DNA of 64,000 nucleotides from Lumbricus terrestris (Eukaryota; Annelida; Clitellata; Crassiclitellata; Lumbricidae): contig OX457052.1 in assembly GCA_949752735.1 (NCBI GenBank), positions 17,248,149 through 17,312,148 of the forward strand, in the 5' to 3' direction. The translations under genes were made by a program, and so were the position numbers. This document shows positions 11,213-23,065 of this stretch, piece after piece. The notes below the pieces were generated by a model. The model did no database searches. It worked only from the letters and a program-made list of their open reading frames with translations, and was not told the DNA's origin. Position 1 is the stretch's first letter, and each line of letters begins with the position of its first letter.

Positions 11213-11557
11213 GGCAAGGCCGTAGCTAGGAGGGGGGGGGGTGTTTTGGGTGTTTGAACACCCCCAGAAATGGAAAATGTTAAAAATAATAGAATGCATT
11301 TACGAGCACATGATGTAAAAACCACGAATTAAAACCACGAAAACACCCCGAAATGGAAAATGTTAAAAACTGAAGTAATTGGTGACATTTTCTGACGATT
11401 TCGGCCGGATGACTAAAAAAAGGTCATAAGGTTTTCAGGAAGGGAAATTTGTGTCATTTTCTGAAGATTTCGGCCTGATGACTAAAAAAAGGTAATCAGT
11501 TTTTCGGGCGGAAAACACCCCCCGAAATCATATCCTGGCTACGGTCTTGTGTCTATA
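11207..11557. mobile_element. hAT MITE, family B (CAAGGCCGTAGC)
   Basis: CAAGGCCGTAGCTAGG at 11215 and TCCTGGCTACGGTCTTG ending at 11549 are inverted termini. The flanks TGTCTAGG and TGTCTATA agree at 6 of 8 bases. The interior carries two GATGACTAAAAAAAGGT hairpin modules and the word GGGTGTTTGAACACCCC. A (TG)n run at 11183-11206 abuts the left side. Confidence 0.75.
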
Positions 11558-11924
11558 TAGGTCTGTCTCTGTCTATCCTCTATTTTCCTACCTCTCTGCA
11601 GGCGCCTCTCAATTATAATATCATATTCCCTTATTCCACAGCCTCTCTTCTCATTCTCGCTTTAGACTGTAATCGTACGACTTCTCGGACCGTGTATTCA
11701 TAAAACTCTATGACGTCTGTCTGGAAGTATCACTGCAATCTGCGGCGCGTCTATCTTTGAAGTCCGCAATTATTCTCTGCCATTTGTTTTGACGATATCT
11801 ACTTTCTACTGAAACCGTTTCTCACTGAATCGGTAAAATTTATTATTATCAGACTTTAATCTAAAAGTAAAAACTCGTCAGTTCTATGAAACACAATCAG
11901 CCAATTAGCATAATATTAAACTTT

Positions 11925-12106
11925 ACTATCTCTCTGTCTGTCTCTGTCTCTGTCTGTCTGTCTCTCTCTCTCTGTCCCTCTGTCTCTCTCTGTCTGTCTG
12001 TCTGTCTCTGTCTAAATTTTTTTCTCTCTGTCTCTCTCTGTCTTTCTGTCTCTCTGTCTTTCTGTCTTTCTGTCTCTCTCTCTTTCTCTGTCTGTCTGTC
12101 TGACAG

Positions 12107-12148
<42 letters not shown>

Positions 12149-12152
12149 GTCC
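11925..12152 (+). repeat. (TCTG)n/(TC)n microsatellite
   Basis: Pyrimidine-rich TCTG/TCTC repeats are interrupted by a short A/T run near 12015. Open frames here are low-complexity Leu/Ser/Val or Arg/Gln/Thr strings. Confidence 0.95.
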
Positions 12153-12599
12153 TCCGACCTAACTGAGTCAGACAAAGTGATACCCGGGCTATGTTAAACA
12201 ATACCCATTTCATTACTGCTTTATGGTATCATATAAAGTACTGCATGCTATTTTATACGTATACATGTATACTTTCTATAGTGCTGCCTATAATACGTGA
12301 CAAATACATAATTATTTCGCGGGCAAAGCAGATGATTGATTCTTCCATGAAGACTGTTATCCATCTGCAGATAATTAATAGAATTGCCCTGCATCGTGCA
12401 CATGGTCGGAAGCACTTATCAGCAACATCTGATGGATGTTGTACTGGATGAACTGATGTGAATTGCAATGATGCGACGGAGGCGAAAAAAAACCTTCCAT
12501 GTGCACGTGCACACACGTTAATTATTTATAAATCCTAATCTCAGCTCTGTGTTTGTTGGTTAAGCCTTAGTTAAGCTCTAGTTAGGGTCTATACGACTT

Positions 12600-12968
12600 T
12601 AACCTGTATCCATTTGTTATTGTCTTGTCTTGTCGTCAACCTTCCTCGATCCGAGGGTTGGTCGCATCATGGACGAGCTTCCTCCATCTCTTCCTGTCCC
12701 TTGCGTCCACCAGAGTCTGCCCGAGAGTTGATCCCATCCATGTTCCGATGTTGACAAGCCAGCCCATCCTCGGCCTCCCTCGTGTTCTTGTTCCCGGTAC
12801 ATTCCCCTGTATGATCTCTTTCTCCAGGCAATCTCCGCTTTTTCTCATCAGATGTCCAAAGTATGTGAGTTTCCGTCTTTTAATTGAATCAAGAAGACTT
12901 CTCTCCACTCCCATTGTCTCCAGCACCCATTTGTTCGTTTTCTTTCCATCCATGACACTCTCAAGCAT
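12600..12968 (-). pseudogene. LINE reverse transcriptase C-terminus, 5'-truncated (RTE-like)
   Basis: The minus-strand frame 12968-12636 (110 residues) reads KRRKLTYFGHLMRK, then TRGRPRMGWL, then DARDRKRWRKLVHDATNPRI before its stop. This basic FGH...RGRPR...W..LV pattern is the carboxy-terminal region of many LINE ORF2 proteins, after the reverse transcriptase domain. The endonuclease and catalytic parts are absent, so the copy is dead on arrival. A short GACAA-type tail follows the stop, as in RTE-like LINEs. The clade is inferred from memory of the pattern. Confidence 0.8.
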
Positions 12969-13189
12969 ATGTTATTACAACTGTATAAATGTTATGTACT
13001 ATACTGATGTCTATTCTTTCCCTACCTATTAATACCCCTACCATCTTGTTTATATTAATCGTGGTATAGCCTATAGGCCCTATATATACTAAGCGGGACT
13101 TGTCCCTTCTGGAGTGCCTATTGCTCCTTATTCTGTTTCTAAAGTCTCTACCAAATGTGTTACTACGTTAACTATATACTATCAAGTGA

Positions 13190-13305
13190 AGATATGAGAT
13201 AATGATGATGATGATGATGATGATGACGATGATGATGATGATGATAGTGATAATAATAATAAAAATAATACTAATAATAATAAGCAATGATGATGAAAAA
13301 TAATA
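13190..13305 (+). repeat. (GAT)n/(AAT)n microsatellite
   Basis: GATGAT repeats pass into AATAAT repeats. Confidence 0.95.
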
Positions 13306-13465
13306 GTAAATGTAATATAAACTATATAAAATTGAACATAATTTTATTATCGCTGCGACGAAGTATATCATACAAAAAGAGTAGCAGACGAAATGAGCGA
13401 GACGTTTGGTGGGTCCCTGTGTATGCGTGTTTGTATGCACTACAACAGTAACCACTTTGTGTGAG

Positions 13466-13555
13466 ATAGATAGACAGAGACAGGCAGAGAAAGACAGAGA
13501 AAGACAGAGACAGGCAGAGACAGGCAGAGACAGGCAAAGACAGGCAGAGACAGAT
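13466..13555 (+). repeat. (GACAGR)n microsatellite
   Basis: Hexamers of GACAGG/GACAGA type with a few substitutions. Confidence 0.9.
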
Positions 13556-14042
13556 ATAGCCTATACAGAGAAAGGGAGAGTGCACTTTTGCAATCGCATT
13601 AACACGAAAGAATGCATGTAAAAGATGCGTGTAATTTCATACGTAATAATTGTCATCCGTTGTAATAACCATGGTTTTGATCAAAGGATTGTGTGCATAT
13701 AAGAAAATGCATGCACGACCATAACCTTGGTATATATCTCGATTTTAGTTGTAATTTTTCAGCGGTGCCATAAATACATTTATCGCGAGGACTAGTATAC
13801 TCGATGCACGCACACACACGTACGCACACACACACGCACCCATCCACATACACCTACACACGCATGCGCTATGAAAGGAAGAAGTATTGTTGTCACGAAG
13901 ATATATTTGTTAATGAACGACGCGTAATTAAAAGAACCGTATTTCATCTTATCGAGCCAACACTATAGAGTAGGCTATCAGTATACGAATCCATCGGGTC
14001 TATTTTTTCTTTGCATATAATAAATAATAACGTAATATCGTG

Positions 14043-15472
14043 TTGTAGAGCAGCGGTTCTCAACCTTTTTCGTGCGGCGACCCCTTGGTAACATTTCTAA
14101 AGTTGTGACGACCCCCAACAACAAAATTGATTGACTTCCCCCACCCACACTGCATTTTTTACCATTGTCCAATGTTATGCATTTCACTTCCATACGTAGA
14201 AAACAAACACTGCTGGGAAACTGTGTGAGGTTTCCTGGTTCTTGAGGTTCTGAGAGCTACTTATTCATTAGCTTGAAGTTGAAGTTTCAAAAGTCTATTT
14301 AACTTGTGAAACCTCGACAGCTGCATGCCACGTCCTGCTGTTGGATCTCCCAAATCCCCATCTCAAGTGCATCTTCTTGGCGTCATCAGCTTTGTTCTTA
14401 AAAATCCGCGTCATGGTTTCCTGCAGAGTTATATCTATGTGTCGCTTCAGTTTAATTGCTGTGTCTCATCGAATCGATCGACAAAATATCATTGCCAAGA
14501 AGTTTGTAATTTTCTCTATTCATGCCGCAACTATATCTATAGGCCGGCCTATTAAACTTAAATAACAGGCTACTCTGAAAATTAGTCGATCATTTTTCTT
14601 TTCTTAACACTCATTTCACATAGCTGATTCTTTTTGGAAGCTATCAGTTTCATAAACTTTACTAATGTTCTTTATGATAGCGCCGAAATGGGGAGGGGTT
14701 TGAGAGGCACATCCCATCTTCAAAGCTGGCAATTTCTTTAAATTTCCACACTGCAATGGTAGCATTTCAGGTTGTGTCGTTTTAGTGAAATTGCTCATCA
14801 TTTCAATGCTCAAAAGTGTCTCCCTCCCATTGTTCATAATTGTTTCAATTTCCACACTGAAATGGGCGTATTATCAGCTGTTGTCTCAAGAAAAATTCGC
14901 ATAATTTCCGTGCTGAAAGACCTCACATTTAAATAAATGTCCCATACTCACTGTTTAATTTTCTTATTTGCGCATTGTAATTATAGCACTTAAAGCTAGA
15001 ATTTAAAAAATATTCATTATGGATAACAGCGGATAACACTGTAGAAATTTATGATGAATAATTTATTATTAAATATTTTGGTAAGATCTGGAGAATATAA
15101 TTGTGGTGGGGGACCGATTTTGGGGACCAACCCAAGTCTTCACCCATGTGTTACATATAGGCATCACTAGCTGGCAGCATAGTTTGTTTGAGCAAACCAG
15201 ACATTGTTTAACTTGTTAGAAGAATGGTTGAAGTGGAATTTAAATTTGAAAACTGAAATGGCAAAATTGAAACTAGCTGCTGCAAGCTAACGAATGAATC
15301 TGAGGCAAAGCATAAGTGAAAAATTATTTCAAGTTGCTATAGTGTGGTAGATAATGTTGAAATTGCTATTACATCTTTTGCCAATTTCTGAGGGCTCAGG
15401 CGACCCCTGGCAAATCGTCAGGCGACCCCCGTGGGGGTCGCGACCCACAGGTTGAGAACCGCTGTTGTAGAG
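14043..15472. mobile_element. hAT non-autonomous element, 1,414 bp (CAGCGGTTCTCAACC)
   Basis: The element lies at 14051-15464. CAGCGGTTCTCAACCTTTTT at the left and AGGTTGAGAACCGCTG at the right are near-perfect inverted termini, and both ends carry the GCGACCCC/GGGGTCGCGACCC motif. The 8-bp duplication TTGTAGAG is perfect (14043-14050 and 15465-15472). The terminus is typical of hAT elements. Short interior frames show no transposase domain I recognise. Confidence 0.92.
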
Positions 15473-16287
15473 CAAAGTAGTTCCTTTTTACGTTGCGTGT
15501 CTTGTCATCTAATGGCCTAACTGGCATTATTCGTCTATTCGACGTATAGTTAGTTCAATCGCTCTAACATTGTCGCGCGAATCATGGTGTAGGCCTATAT
15601 TGTATAAGCCTACTCTTCTCCTCCATGCTTGGTGAGGATTCGCTGATTTGAGTGAGCGCAAACGGCTTAATTCTGTGATACGCATATGCCTAAACTAATA
15701 AAGCTTGACTTTTTGCCTTCCAACTCCCCTACTTTCGAAGAGTATAGTATTAGTAAGAGTTTTGCGTCAAAACCGTCCGAGCTCTATAATTGTGTTACGT
15801 AACGCATTCAGCGCGTAATACTTTGATCTCAAAATGTACTCGCGTGTGCAAAGGCCTACCCACATATAGATCTATATACAAAATAGATTATGCAAATACG
15901 CCTGTAAATTATACATGCATAGTGTACTGAAAATCAAAACTCCACCTTTTGCTATTTCCCTACGTGCCTTTCATTCTAAACTCAAAACACTGCATGCTTT
16001 TTCACAGATCCTATCCTGATTCTTCCACTTCACCTATACCTCCCACGCCGTTTCAACTCTATAAACATCGTCCACCCTGTCCATCTGTCTGTAACTCCTC
16101 GCCTGACTCTCCGGATCTGAATCTGCATATAGATTTTGTTTTGAATTAGCGACTGTGTTCCCTCGACTTGGCTTTTGTGAGCGCTGCAGAAATTTGGAAT
16201 TTACGATTGCGATAGTGGGTACAGTAGTTATTTTTATGTAACGCACATAGAATAATTATATTAATAATAACAGATAATATACGATAT
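15473..16287. other. unannotated stretch
   Basis: Two overlapping short frames near 15950-16250 lack splice sites, conserved motifs or a plausible promoter. Nothing is called. Confidence 0.4.
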
Positions 16288-16345
16288 GTTGTAGTCAGTC
16301 ATCAACTTCTAAAGCGCCTCTTCAAGGAGACGACTCAGAGTCGGT
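16288..16345 (-). mobile_element. LINE/SINE 3'-tail fragment
   Basis: Read on the minus strand, CTCTGAGTCGTCTCCTTGAA and GAGGCGCTTTAGAAG match the terminal sequence of the L2-like LINE at 50425-50832. Confidence 0.6.
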
Positions 16346-16616
16346 CTCGACTTCAGTGCGGCAAAAGTAGAGTTTTTGAGTTGAATAACAATACTCCAGT
16401 AAGAGTTCCGAGGAGGGAGCAAGGGGCATGTAGCTCTTCAGGGGAGACTATTTCAGACCACAGAGCTCTCCACGGTATATAAGGGCTCGATTCTGTATAG
16501 CTATATAGTTAGTTGCATATCGTGTAAAAGAAACCGAGAGTACCAATTCTCTGCAGAATATAATCACATATAGATCTACACATGTATAAATATATAATAC
16601 ATATGGACAGAGAGAC

Positions 16617-16657
<41 letters not shown>
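16617..16657. repeat. (TA)n microsatellite
   Basis: About 40 bp of uninterrupted TA. Confidence 0.97.
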
Positions 16658-16659
<2 letters not shown>

Positions 16660-17024
16660 TCTATATACACGGTACATAATGATCATGAGTATCTGCTGCA
16701 TCATTGATTATTTACAACTCTTAAAAGTGGCAAATGTTTTGAGTAGATTATTATTATTTTCTTTCCACTATTCGACGATAATAAATAAAACGGAGGCGTG
16801 AAGACAAACAAATACTCCGAATGCACATCATATAAGTTGTTATTGCCGCAGACAAATTGAGAGTAGTTCCAATAGATACATTGTTGAGATGCGGATGGAA
16901 AGAGTTGGGAAGAGTGGACTGAAGGGTGGAGAGATGGAGAAAGTGCTGGAAGGATTGAGGGTTGGAAGGATTGATTGAGGGTTGGAGGGACAATAATAAT
17001 TGCTCAGCGCAATCTATTTATACT

Positions 17025-17085
17025 TTCATTTGTTCATTCATTGTAGATCTATAGCGCCTCTTCAAGGGGACAACGCAGAGGCCAA
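17025..17085 (-). mobile_element. LINE/SINE 3'-tail fragment
   Basis: On the minus strand, TTGTCCCCTTGAAGAGGCGC followed by TATAGATC and an (AATG)-type tail matches the shared LINE/SINE terminus. Confidence 0.6.
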
Positions 17086-17285
17086 ATAAAACTGTCTTAA
17101 AGATGAGAGCGGTATATATGTGCTTCTATAAGTTGGCTACTATAACTTAGTCGTTATATAGTAGCTCTTAGTAACTGCGCAATTGCGAATATATAATATA
17201 GGCTATATTGTAATGATAATAATACCCACATGCCGATGTCGGACGAAGTGTTTTGTGCGCAAGTAGGCCTACTATACAATCGAGT

Positions 17286-17480
17286 TGTATTGTATTGTAT
17301 CTGACTGTTTATAAAGCGCTTCTATCAGCAGCTAGAACCTTTCAGAAGCGCTCCCTTGTAGTGCGTGCAATCCCGAGAGAAAAGACAGTTGTTTTGGGGG
17401 CAAGAGAAAGATAAGGAGGATGTCAGAGCGGACTGATGTGCGAGTCGTCCATTCCATAGGGAGGGATTTATGCAAGCAAG
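17286..17480 (-). mobile_element. LINE 3' end with (ATACA)n tail
   Basis: On the minus strand, GGGAGCGCTTCTGAAAGG is followed by AGAAGCGCTTTATAAAC and then an ACAATAC-type tail. A longer copy with the same body words (CAGAGCGAACTGATG, CCATTCCATA) is at 55930-56130. It is a 3' terminus related to, but different from, that of the LINE at 50425. Confidence 0.6.
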
Positions 17481-17647
17481 TGAGTTGAATAAGTCTCTAA
17501 ATGAAAGCAGTAGAATGGCTTTAATAAGTCTTCACACGGTCCAACAATCACTGTCGCCGTAATAGTCTTCCGTTGGAGATGCGTCTGTTCTCTATAGGTT
17601 GACTCGTCAGTGTTTTACCAACTCCTTAAAACCATCGTAGTTGGACT

Positions 17648-17705
17648 GGGAGCGCCTTTGAGTGGGCTTATTGAAGGTGGCGCTATAGGAATGCTTAGAT
17701 GAATG
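17648..17705 (+). mobile_element. LINE 3'-tail fragment with (TGAA) tail
   Basis: GGGAGCGCCTTTGAGTGGGC, TTGAAGGTGGCGCTATAGGA and a short ATGAATGAATT tail match the 3' end of the L2-like LINE. Confidence 0.65.
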
Positions 17706-17877
17706 AATTAAGATGCCATTAAACTGTTGGAGCCATCGTTTTCCTCTTTGCAAAACACAGACATCTCTTGGTAGACAGATGACGTGTGAATGACGCTTCA
17801 CTGAATATATAGATCTACAAAGAGACTCGAAGGCCAGCCAGCGCTTGTGAATAAGGTGCTGCCCTTCGCTTGGCATT

Positions 17878-17925
17878 CGAGCGGCACTTTATAAATTTGG
17901 AGATCACGATTACGATTACGATGAG
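17878..17925 (+). mobile_element. LINE 3'-tail fragment with (GATTAC)n tail
   Basis: GAGCGGCACTTTATAAATTT is followed by ACGATTACGATTACGATGAG. The same combination occurs at 50920-50975, and inverted at 21434-21520 and 63418-63530. Confidence 0.6.
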
Positions 17926-19286
17926 AGGTGGATGGTCAGGTGAAGTTGATTCTTTGGTCACATTCACTAACTTTCCTCACTTTCTCATCTCTACGACTCT
18001 GCGCAGTCTAAACTCTAAAGGAAACGAACTTGTTTCTCTGAGCGTGTAAATTTCCTATTATGACGTTTGCTTTCAGCATGCAGCTTCGCAAATTCTATTT
18101 CTCACTCACCCAATGCAACACAAACTCAAGTTCGGAATGACTGTAGGCCTACTGCCATTTATATTGGCATTCCCTTGGGTCACTGTGCGACTATACTCGG
18201 CACATTGATGGCATTTCCAACTTTGAGCTACATCGCATTTAATGTGTGGCGTACTTAATCCGTTGCTTATTCCCCCGATTGCGAAATTGAAGGAGTTGAG
18301 TTGGGTCTGCTATATCTTAAGACTTAAGGAAATGTCCCTATATAATTAAACTCCAATGTTCCATATGAGGTTTGGTCGCTGCCCGGAGAAACGTTCGCTC
18401 TTCTGCTCGTGCAACATGCTTATTCCATTACAGACGACCTTTGAATGAATGAATGAATGAACGAATGAACGAAGACCACTAAACCGACAGCAACAGGAAG
18501 TACCCGCCCTCCTGCTGACGTCGCACGATGTTTCGACGAGAGCGCAAACATAACTGAAACAGTTTCCATTAACTGAGCGAACTTTCCTTCCGCGTGAAAA
18601 TAGTTCCGCGGTGAATAATGTCTTCCTCCGCCGAGCTTCAAGAGCCTTTGATCGGTGTTTTATTTGTCCTGAAAGCGTCCTATAGTCCTCACGCCGTCCT
18701 TTACTCAGCTGCAGAGATGTTCTCCGAACGAGGACAATGCCATTCGATTCAGCTGCTGGTTGTTTCAGGGTCGTAGCACATCAAGGACTTGCAAATCGAA
18801 GTTCGTGCATACAAACACGTCGTCTTGGGATGATTCGCAGATAGCGATCTCGATTGCGAACCGTTGCGGTGACCATATCGTCGATCTACAGCACAAACGA
18901 CCGAGGGCAGAATTTACGACGCAATTCGGTAGATGCTGTCGTTTGTCGCTGTGTCTTCAGCCGATTGTAAAGCGAAGATTATTGCACGTTTATGCGAAGA
19001 CGATTATGACGAGAAGGTCGTCGTTGGACGTCGTAATGAGGATGGTATAGCTGTGGTGATGATGGTCACTGGCGTGAACTTGTCAAAAAATATAATGGGG
19101 GCTTTTTTTCATTTAGGGTCTGGGCAATCAGATCGCGAAAACAGATGGCGTAATGTGCCTTCCAGATGTTAGGTAACACGCATGAAGCTCTGTGCGTTTT
19201 ATTTACATGTGCTTGTTTCTCTTATCGTGTAAATCTGTTTCATATTGAAGTCTTATAAGGACTCGAAAACATTGAAAGTAGGCACT
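17926..19286. other. unannotated stretch
   Basis: A short (GAAT)n run lies at 18442-18476. Open frames at 18420-18641 and 18760-19172 show no recognisable domain or splice structure, so no gene is called. Confidence 0.4.
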
Positions 19287-19806
19287 ATGGATAATTATAG
19301 GCCCTATAGAAAATTATAGACCCTATAGATAATTATAGACCCTATAGATAATTGGCCCTATGGATAATTATAGGCCCTAAAGATAAGCCTAGGCCCTATA
19401 GATATTTATAGGCCCTATAGATAATTATAGACCCTATAGATAATTATAGACCCTATAGATAATTATGGACCCTATAGATACTTATAGGCCCTATAGATAA
19501 TTATAGACCCTATAGATAATTATAGACCCTATAGATAATTATAGGCCCTATAGATGATTATAGGCCCTATAGATTATTATAGGCCCGATAGATAATTATA
19601 GGCCCTATAGACAATTATAGGCCTATAGATAATTATAGGCCATATATGGATAATTATAGGCCCTATAGATGATTATAGGCCCTATAGATTATTATAGGCC
19701 CGATAGATAATTATAGGCCCTATAGACAATTATAGGCCTATAGATAATTATAGGCCATATATGGATAATTATAATAGGCCATATAGATAATTATAGCCCC
19801 TATAGA
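19287..19806 (+). repeat. 19-bp minisatellite with internal segmental duplication
   Basis: The consensus unit is ATAATTATAGGCCCTATAG with about 27 imperfect copies. A block containing GATGATTATAGGCCCTATAG, an ATTATTATAGGCCC unit and a GGCCATATATGG unit occurs twice in the same order, near 19552 and 19671. This shows a duplication of about 119 bp inside the array. Confidence 0.92.
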
Positions 19807-20529
19807 TAAGAAATTCTCCAATGGATTTTTTGGGAGCAATGCCTCTTCTTAATTATTGGGGGCATGTGCTGTGGGAACCCCGAATCAGTGGTTTATATAG
19901 GTGAGAAGTGCAGGGGTAATAGCGGCGGCAGCGGTAAGTGCAATGACCTATTTTTAAAAAATCAGCTTGCCTCCCATATAGGCAAAGTTTATAATATATG
20001 CAAAGAAGCGTAAAAAATTGCCATTTATAATAATATGGTCTATGCAAAGAAGCGTAAATAATTGCAAGTCACAAATGGCATTGTCATGCATCGGGTGGAG
20101 ACAAGAGACTACGCATGCGCACAAGACAATGGTTTATCTTATCAGCGCACCTGGCCAACCTTTGATCACCTGTTGAACGCGGGTGGGGGAGTGGTCAAAA
20201 CGCCTGAGTGAGCACTAGTCCGCTTGAGCATCTGGCGTTTAATAAAATTGCCTGGAGACCGATAACATCGAATGCACAGAGAGCCTGATTAGATTTGGCG
20301 TCGGAAAAGGAAGTAGGTGCTACAATATAATTAATTTCAAGAATTATTACTCCGCACAACTGCACGCTTACACAGAAATCCATTGCAGGGTAATTGACCC
20401 ATAATCGGTCACCCATTGAAATGAACTTTTGTAGTTCTTTTACGAACAGCTGTATATACTAATGTGCTGGTAATTAATTACAGTGTCTGGGTAAGTCTGT
20501 TTGCAAATATGCGTGCCTATGCGCGGGTG

Positions 20530-20530
<1 letters not shown>

Positions 20531-20597
<67 letters not shown>
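20531..20597 (+). repeat. (GT)n microsatellite
   Basis: About 66 bp of GT dinucleotides. Confidence 0.98.
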
Positions 20598-20598
<1 letters not shown>

Positions 20599-20817
20599 AT
20601 GACTTATCTGTGGAGATCAGCGTACGATAGTGTGCTGACCTTAGGGTCAGTAGTTTTTTCCCCAACAAAATCAATGAAACAGAATATCAGTCAAGGTTGT
20701 GCAGCCTCGTGTCTAGAATACACAGCTCTTACAGCAGACCAACGTGAGTCGGATGCCGGTCCTACTTTGACCATCCGCACAGATTGGATGGGCTGGAGAA
20801 TGAATGAAGTAGCGACA

Positions 20818-21290
20818 AATGAGGAGGAGGAGGAAGAAGAGGAGGAGGAGAAAGAGGAGGAGAAGAAGAAAGAGGAGGAGAAGATAGAAAAAGGGAAAGA
20901 GGAAGATAGACGAGGAGGGGAGGAAGAGGAAAAGGAGGAGGAGGGAGTAGAAGAAAAAAGAGGAGGAGGAGCAGGAAGAGGAGGAGGAGGGGAAGAGGAG
21001 AATGAAGAGAAGGAGGAGGAAGAAAGGAAGATGAGGAGGAGAAAGAGAAGGAGGAGGATAAGGAGGAGGAAGAGAAAAGGAGAAGGAAGAGGAGGAGGAA
21101 GAGGAGGAGAAGAAAGAGGAAGAGGAGGAGGAGGAGGAGGAAAAGGAAGAGGAGGAGGAAGAGGAGAAGAAAGAGAAAGAGGAAAATGAGGAGGAAGAGG
21201 AAGAGTAAGAGTAGGAAGAGGAGGAGGAAGAAGATGAGGAGGAAGAGAAGAAAGGGAGGAGGAGGAAGAGGAGAAGGAGAAAGCAAATGG
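20818..21290 (+). repeat. homopurine GGA/GAA tract, about 470 bp
   Basis: Almost only G and A on the plus strand, with very few pyrimidines. Glu/Arg/Gly-rich frames across it and Ser/Leu-rich frames opposite are low-complexity translations. Confidence 0.95.
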
Positions 21291-21433
21291 AAAGGGATAA
21301 CGGAAGAGAAGGAGAAGGAGGAGAAAGTGAAGAATGGGAAGGGGAAGGATGAACGGACGATAATGGCAGCAGAGACGGCATTAGCTTGATCCCTAGTCAG
21401 TATTCACGCCATTGTGTGGACTGCCGGCTCGAA

Positions 21434-21520
21434 TCTCGCAGGTCGATCGTAATCGTTATCGTAATCGTAATCGTAAACTCGAAATTTCTAAAGCGCTACT
21501 CGAAAGCCAGGCGCGGGGCA
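21434..21520 (-). mobile_element. LINE 3'-tail fragment with (GATTAC)n tail
   Basis: On the minus strand, GAGTAGCGCTTTAGAAATTT is followed by repeated TTACGA hexamers, the arrangement seen at 17878 and 50920. Confidence 0.6.
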
Positions 21521-21956
21521 CCAGCTTATTCACGAGCGTTGCGTTGAGTCTGAAGGGTTGTCCGTGAGAGTAGTCCGTGGTGGTCCGTGTCGATCGAGAA
21601 AAGTGGGATGTAGGATCGCGCAATCAATGTCTCAATTTGCTTTATTTCGATCATTGGCAATTCGACAGACTCCAGGCCATTGAACAAAACTCCTCGGATC
21701 CTATTGTACTCCATCCATTCAGGCTTTCAAGAGATGAAGGGATGAGGCTATCGCTCTCGGTATTTTCTTATTTTAATTTTTCACACCATCCTTGCTTGAA
21801 TTCGGCTTGCTGCTATTTAAGGTTAAGTTTGAGAAGTTCGTTTTGAATCTAGTTAAGGTCGACCTTTAGGTGTCTGCTTTTAATGGATCGAATCAGCTTT
21901 GCCGTGAGGATTTATTTTCAATAACTATTATATGATATTTCAGTAGACATTATTTT

Positions 21957-22332
21957 AATTCGCTCAAGGTCGTAGCCAGGATTTTATTTCGGGGATGTTT
22001 ACCAGGGTCGAACAGGTAAATTTTGAGGTACGTGCTGCGGCACAGGAAAAATCGACATTTTCGGCCAAATTTCTGACGACCTTTTCTTCTTTTTAGTCGT
22101 CAAAATTTCTGATGACCTTCTTAGTCAGCGCATGCTTTTCGTAGAAATTTTCGCCCTAAAACCGTTAACAGCGGCGTAAAAACCATCTCATTTCATGCTT
22201 TTCCTCCTGAAATCGCGATCTTCTGCTGTTTTTCTACTCGTAATTTTATTTAATTTTAAATTTTTTACATTTTCATTTTGGGGGGGTGTTCAAACACCCA
22301 AAACACCCCCTAGCTACGGCCTTGAATTCGCT
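21957..22332. mobile_element. hAT MITE, family B (CAAGGCCGTAGC), complete
   Basis: The element spans 21965-22324 (360 bp). It has termini CAAGGTCGTAGCCAGGAT and CCCCCTAGCTACGGCCTTG and a perfect 8-bp duplication AATTCGCT on both sides. The interior contains GTGTTCAAACACCC and two GACGACC...AGTCGTC words in reverse orientation to the copy at 11215. No coding capacity. Confidence 0.9.
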
Positions 22333-22718
22333 TATGCTTGAAAAATACTTGCTACAGACTACATTTCACTGTCCTTGCAAGGCATATTAACAAACAAAAC
22401 AGTTCAAAATTTTTATTCAGAGCAGCGTCTTTGTGAAAGATCTAAAAGTTTCCATGTTGTTGATATTTGTAGCTGTTATAGGATCATTTTGTGATTTCAG
22501 TCAGAGAGTCTACAAGATAAATGCAGTATTTGTCTTATTTGTTTCAATTATATCAACAGCATTTAACCCAGAACTCCAGAGTTGGTGGCTGTCCATTCCG
22601 CCGCCTCTCAGAGATAACTTCTAGAGCGCCTCTGTATTGGGAGTTTAGGACTAGGCATCAGTCGATTCACTAAGAGTTAGAAGCAGACTGATTTTAGATG
22701 GAAGGTGGTCTCTTGACA

Positions 22719-23065
22719 GAAAGAGAGACAGAGAGACAGAGATAGAGGCAAAGACAGAGAGTCAGAGAGACAGAGACAGAGAGGCAGAGAGAGATAGAGG
22801 CAGAGGCACACAGAGACAGAGAGACAGAGAGACAGAGACTCAGAGAGACAGAGAGACAGAGACACAGAGAAACAGAGATAGAGGCAGAGGCAGACAGTGA
22901 CAGACAGAGACAGAGACCGACACAAAGACAAACAGCATAGAGAGAGGGAGAGAGACAGAGAGAGACAGAAGACATTCAGACACAGAGAAAGAGAGACCGA
23001 GAGAGAGACATACTGACAGGCAGGCAGATCAAGAGAGAGATAAAGACAGAAAAAGACAGAAAGAC
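22719..23065 (+). repeat. (GACAGA)n-rich microsatellite
   Basis: Imperfect AGACAGAG repeats occupy about 340 bp. Confidence 0.93.

Noticed and set aside
11408..11450. Bacterial-type terminators (hairpin plus T tract)
   Set aside because: The hairpin module lies inside hAT MITEs of an animal genome; resemblance to intrinsic terminators is superficial.
20464..21381. Long Glu/Arg- and Ser/Leu-rich open frames on both strands
   Set aside because: They are translations of a homopurine tract and a GT repeat. No start context, splice signals or conserved residues.
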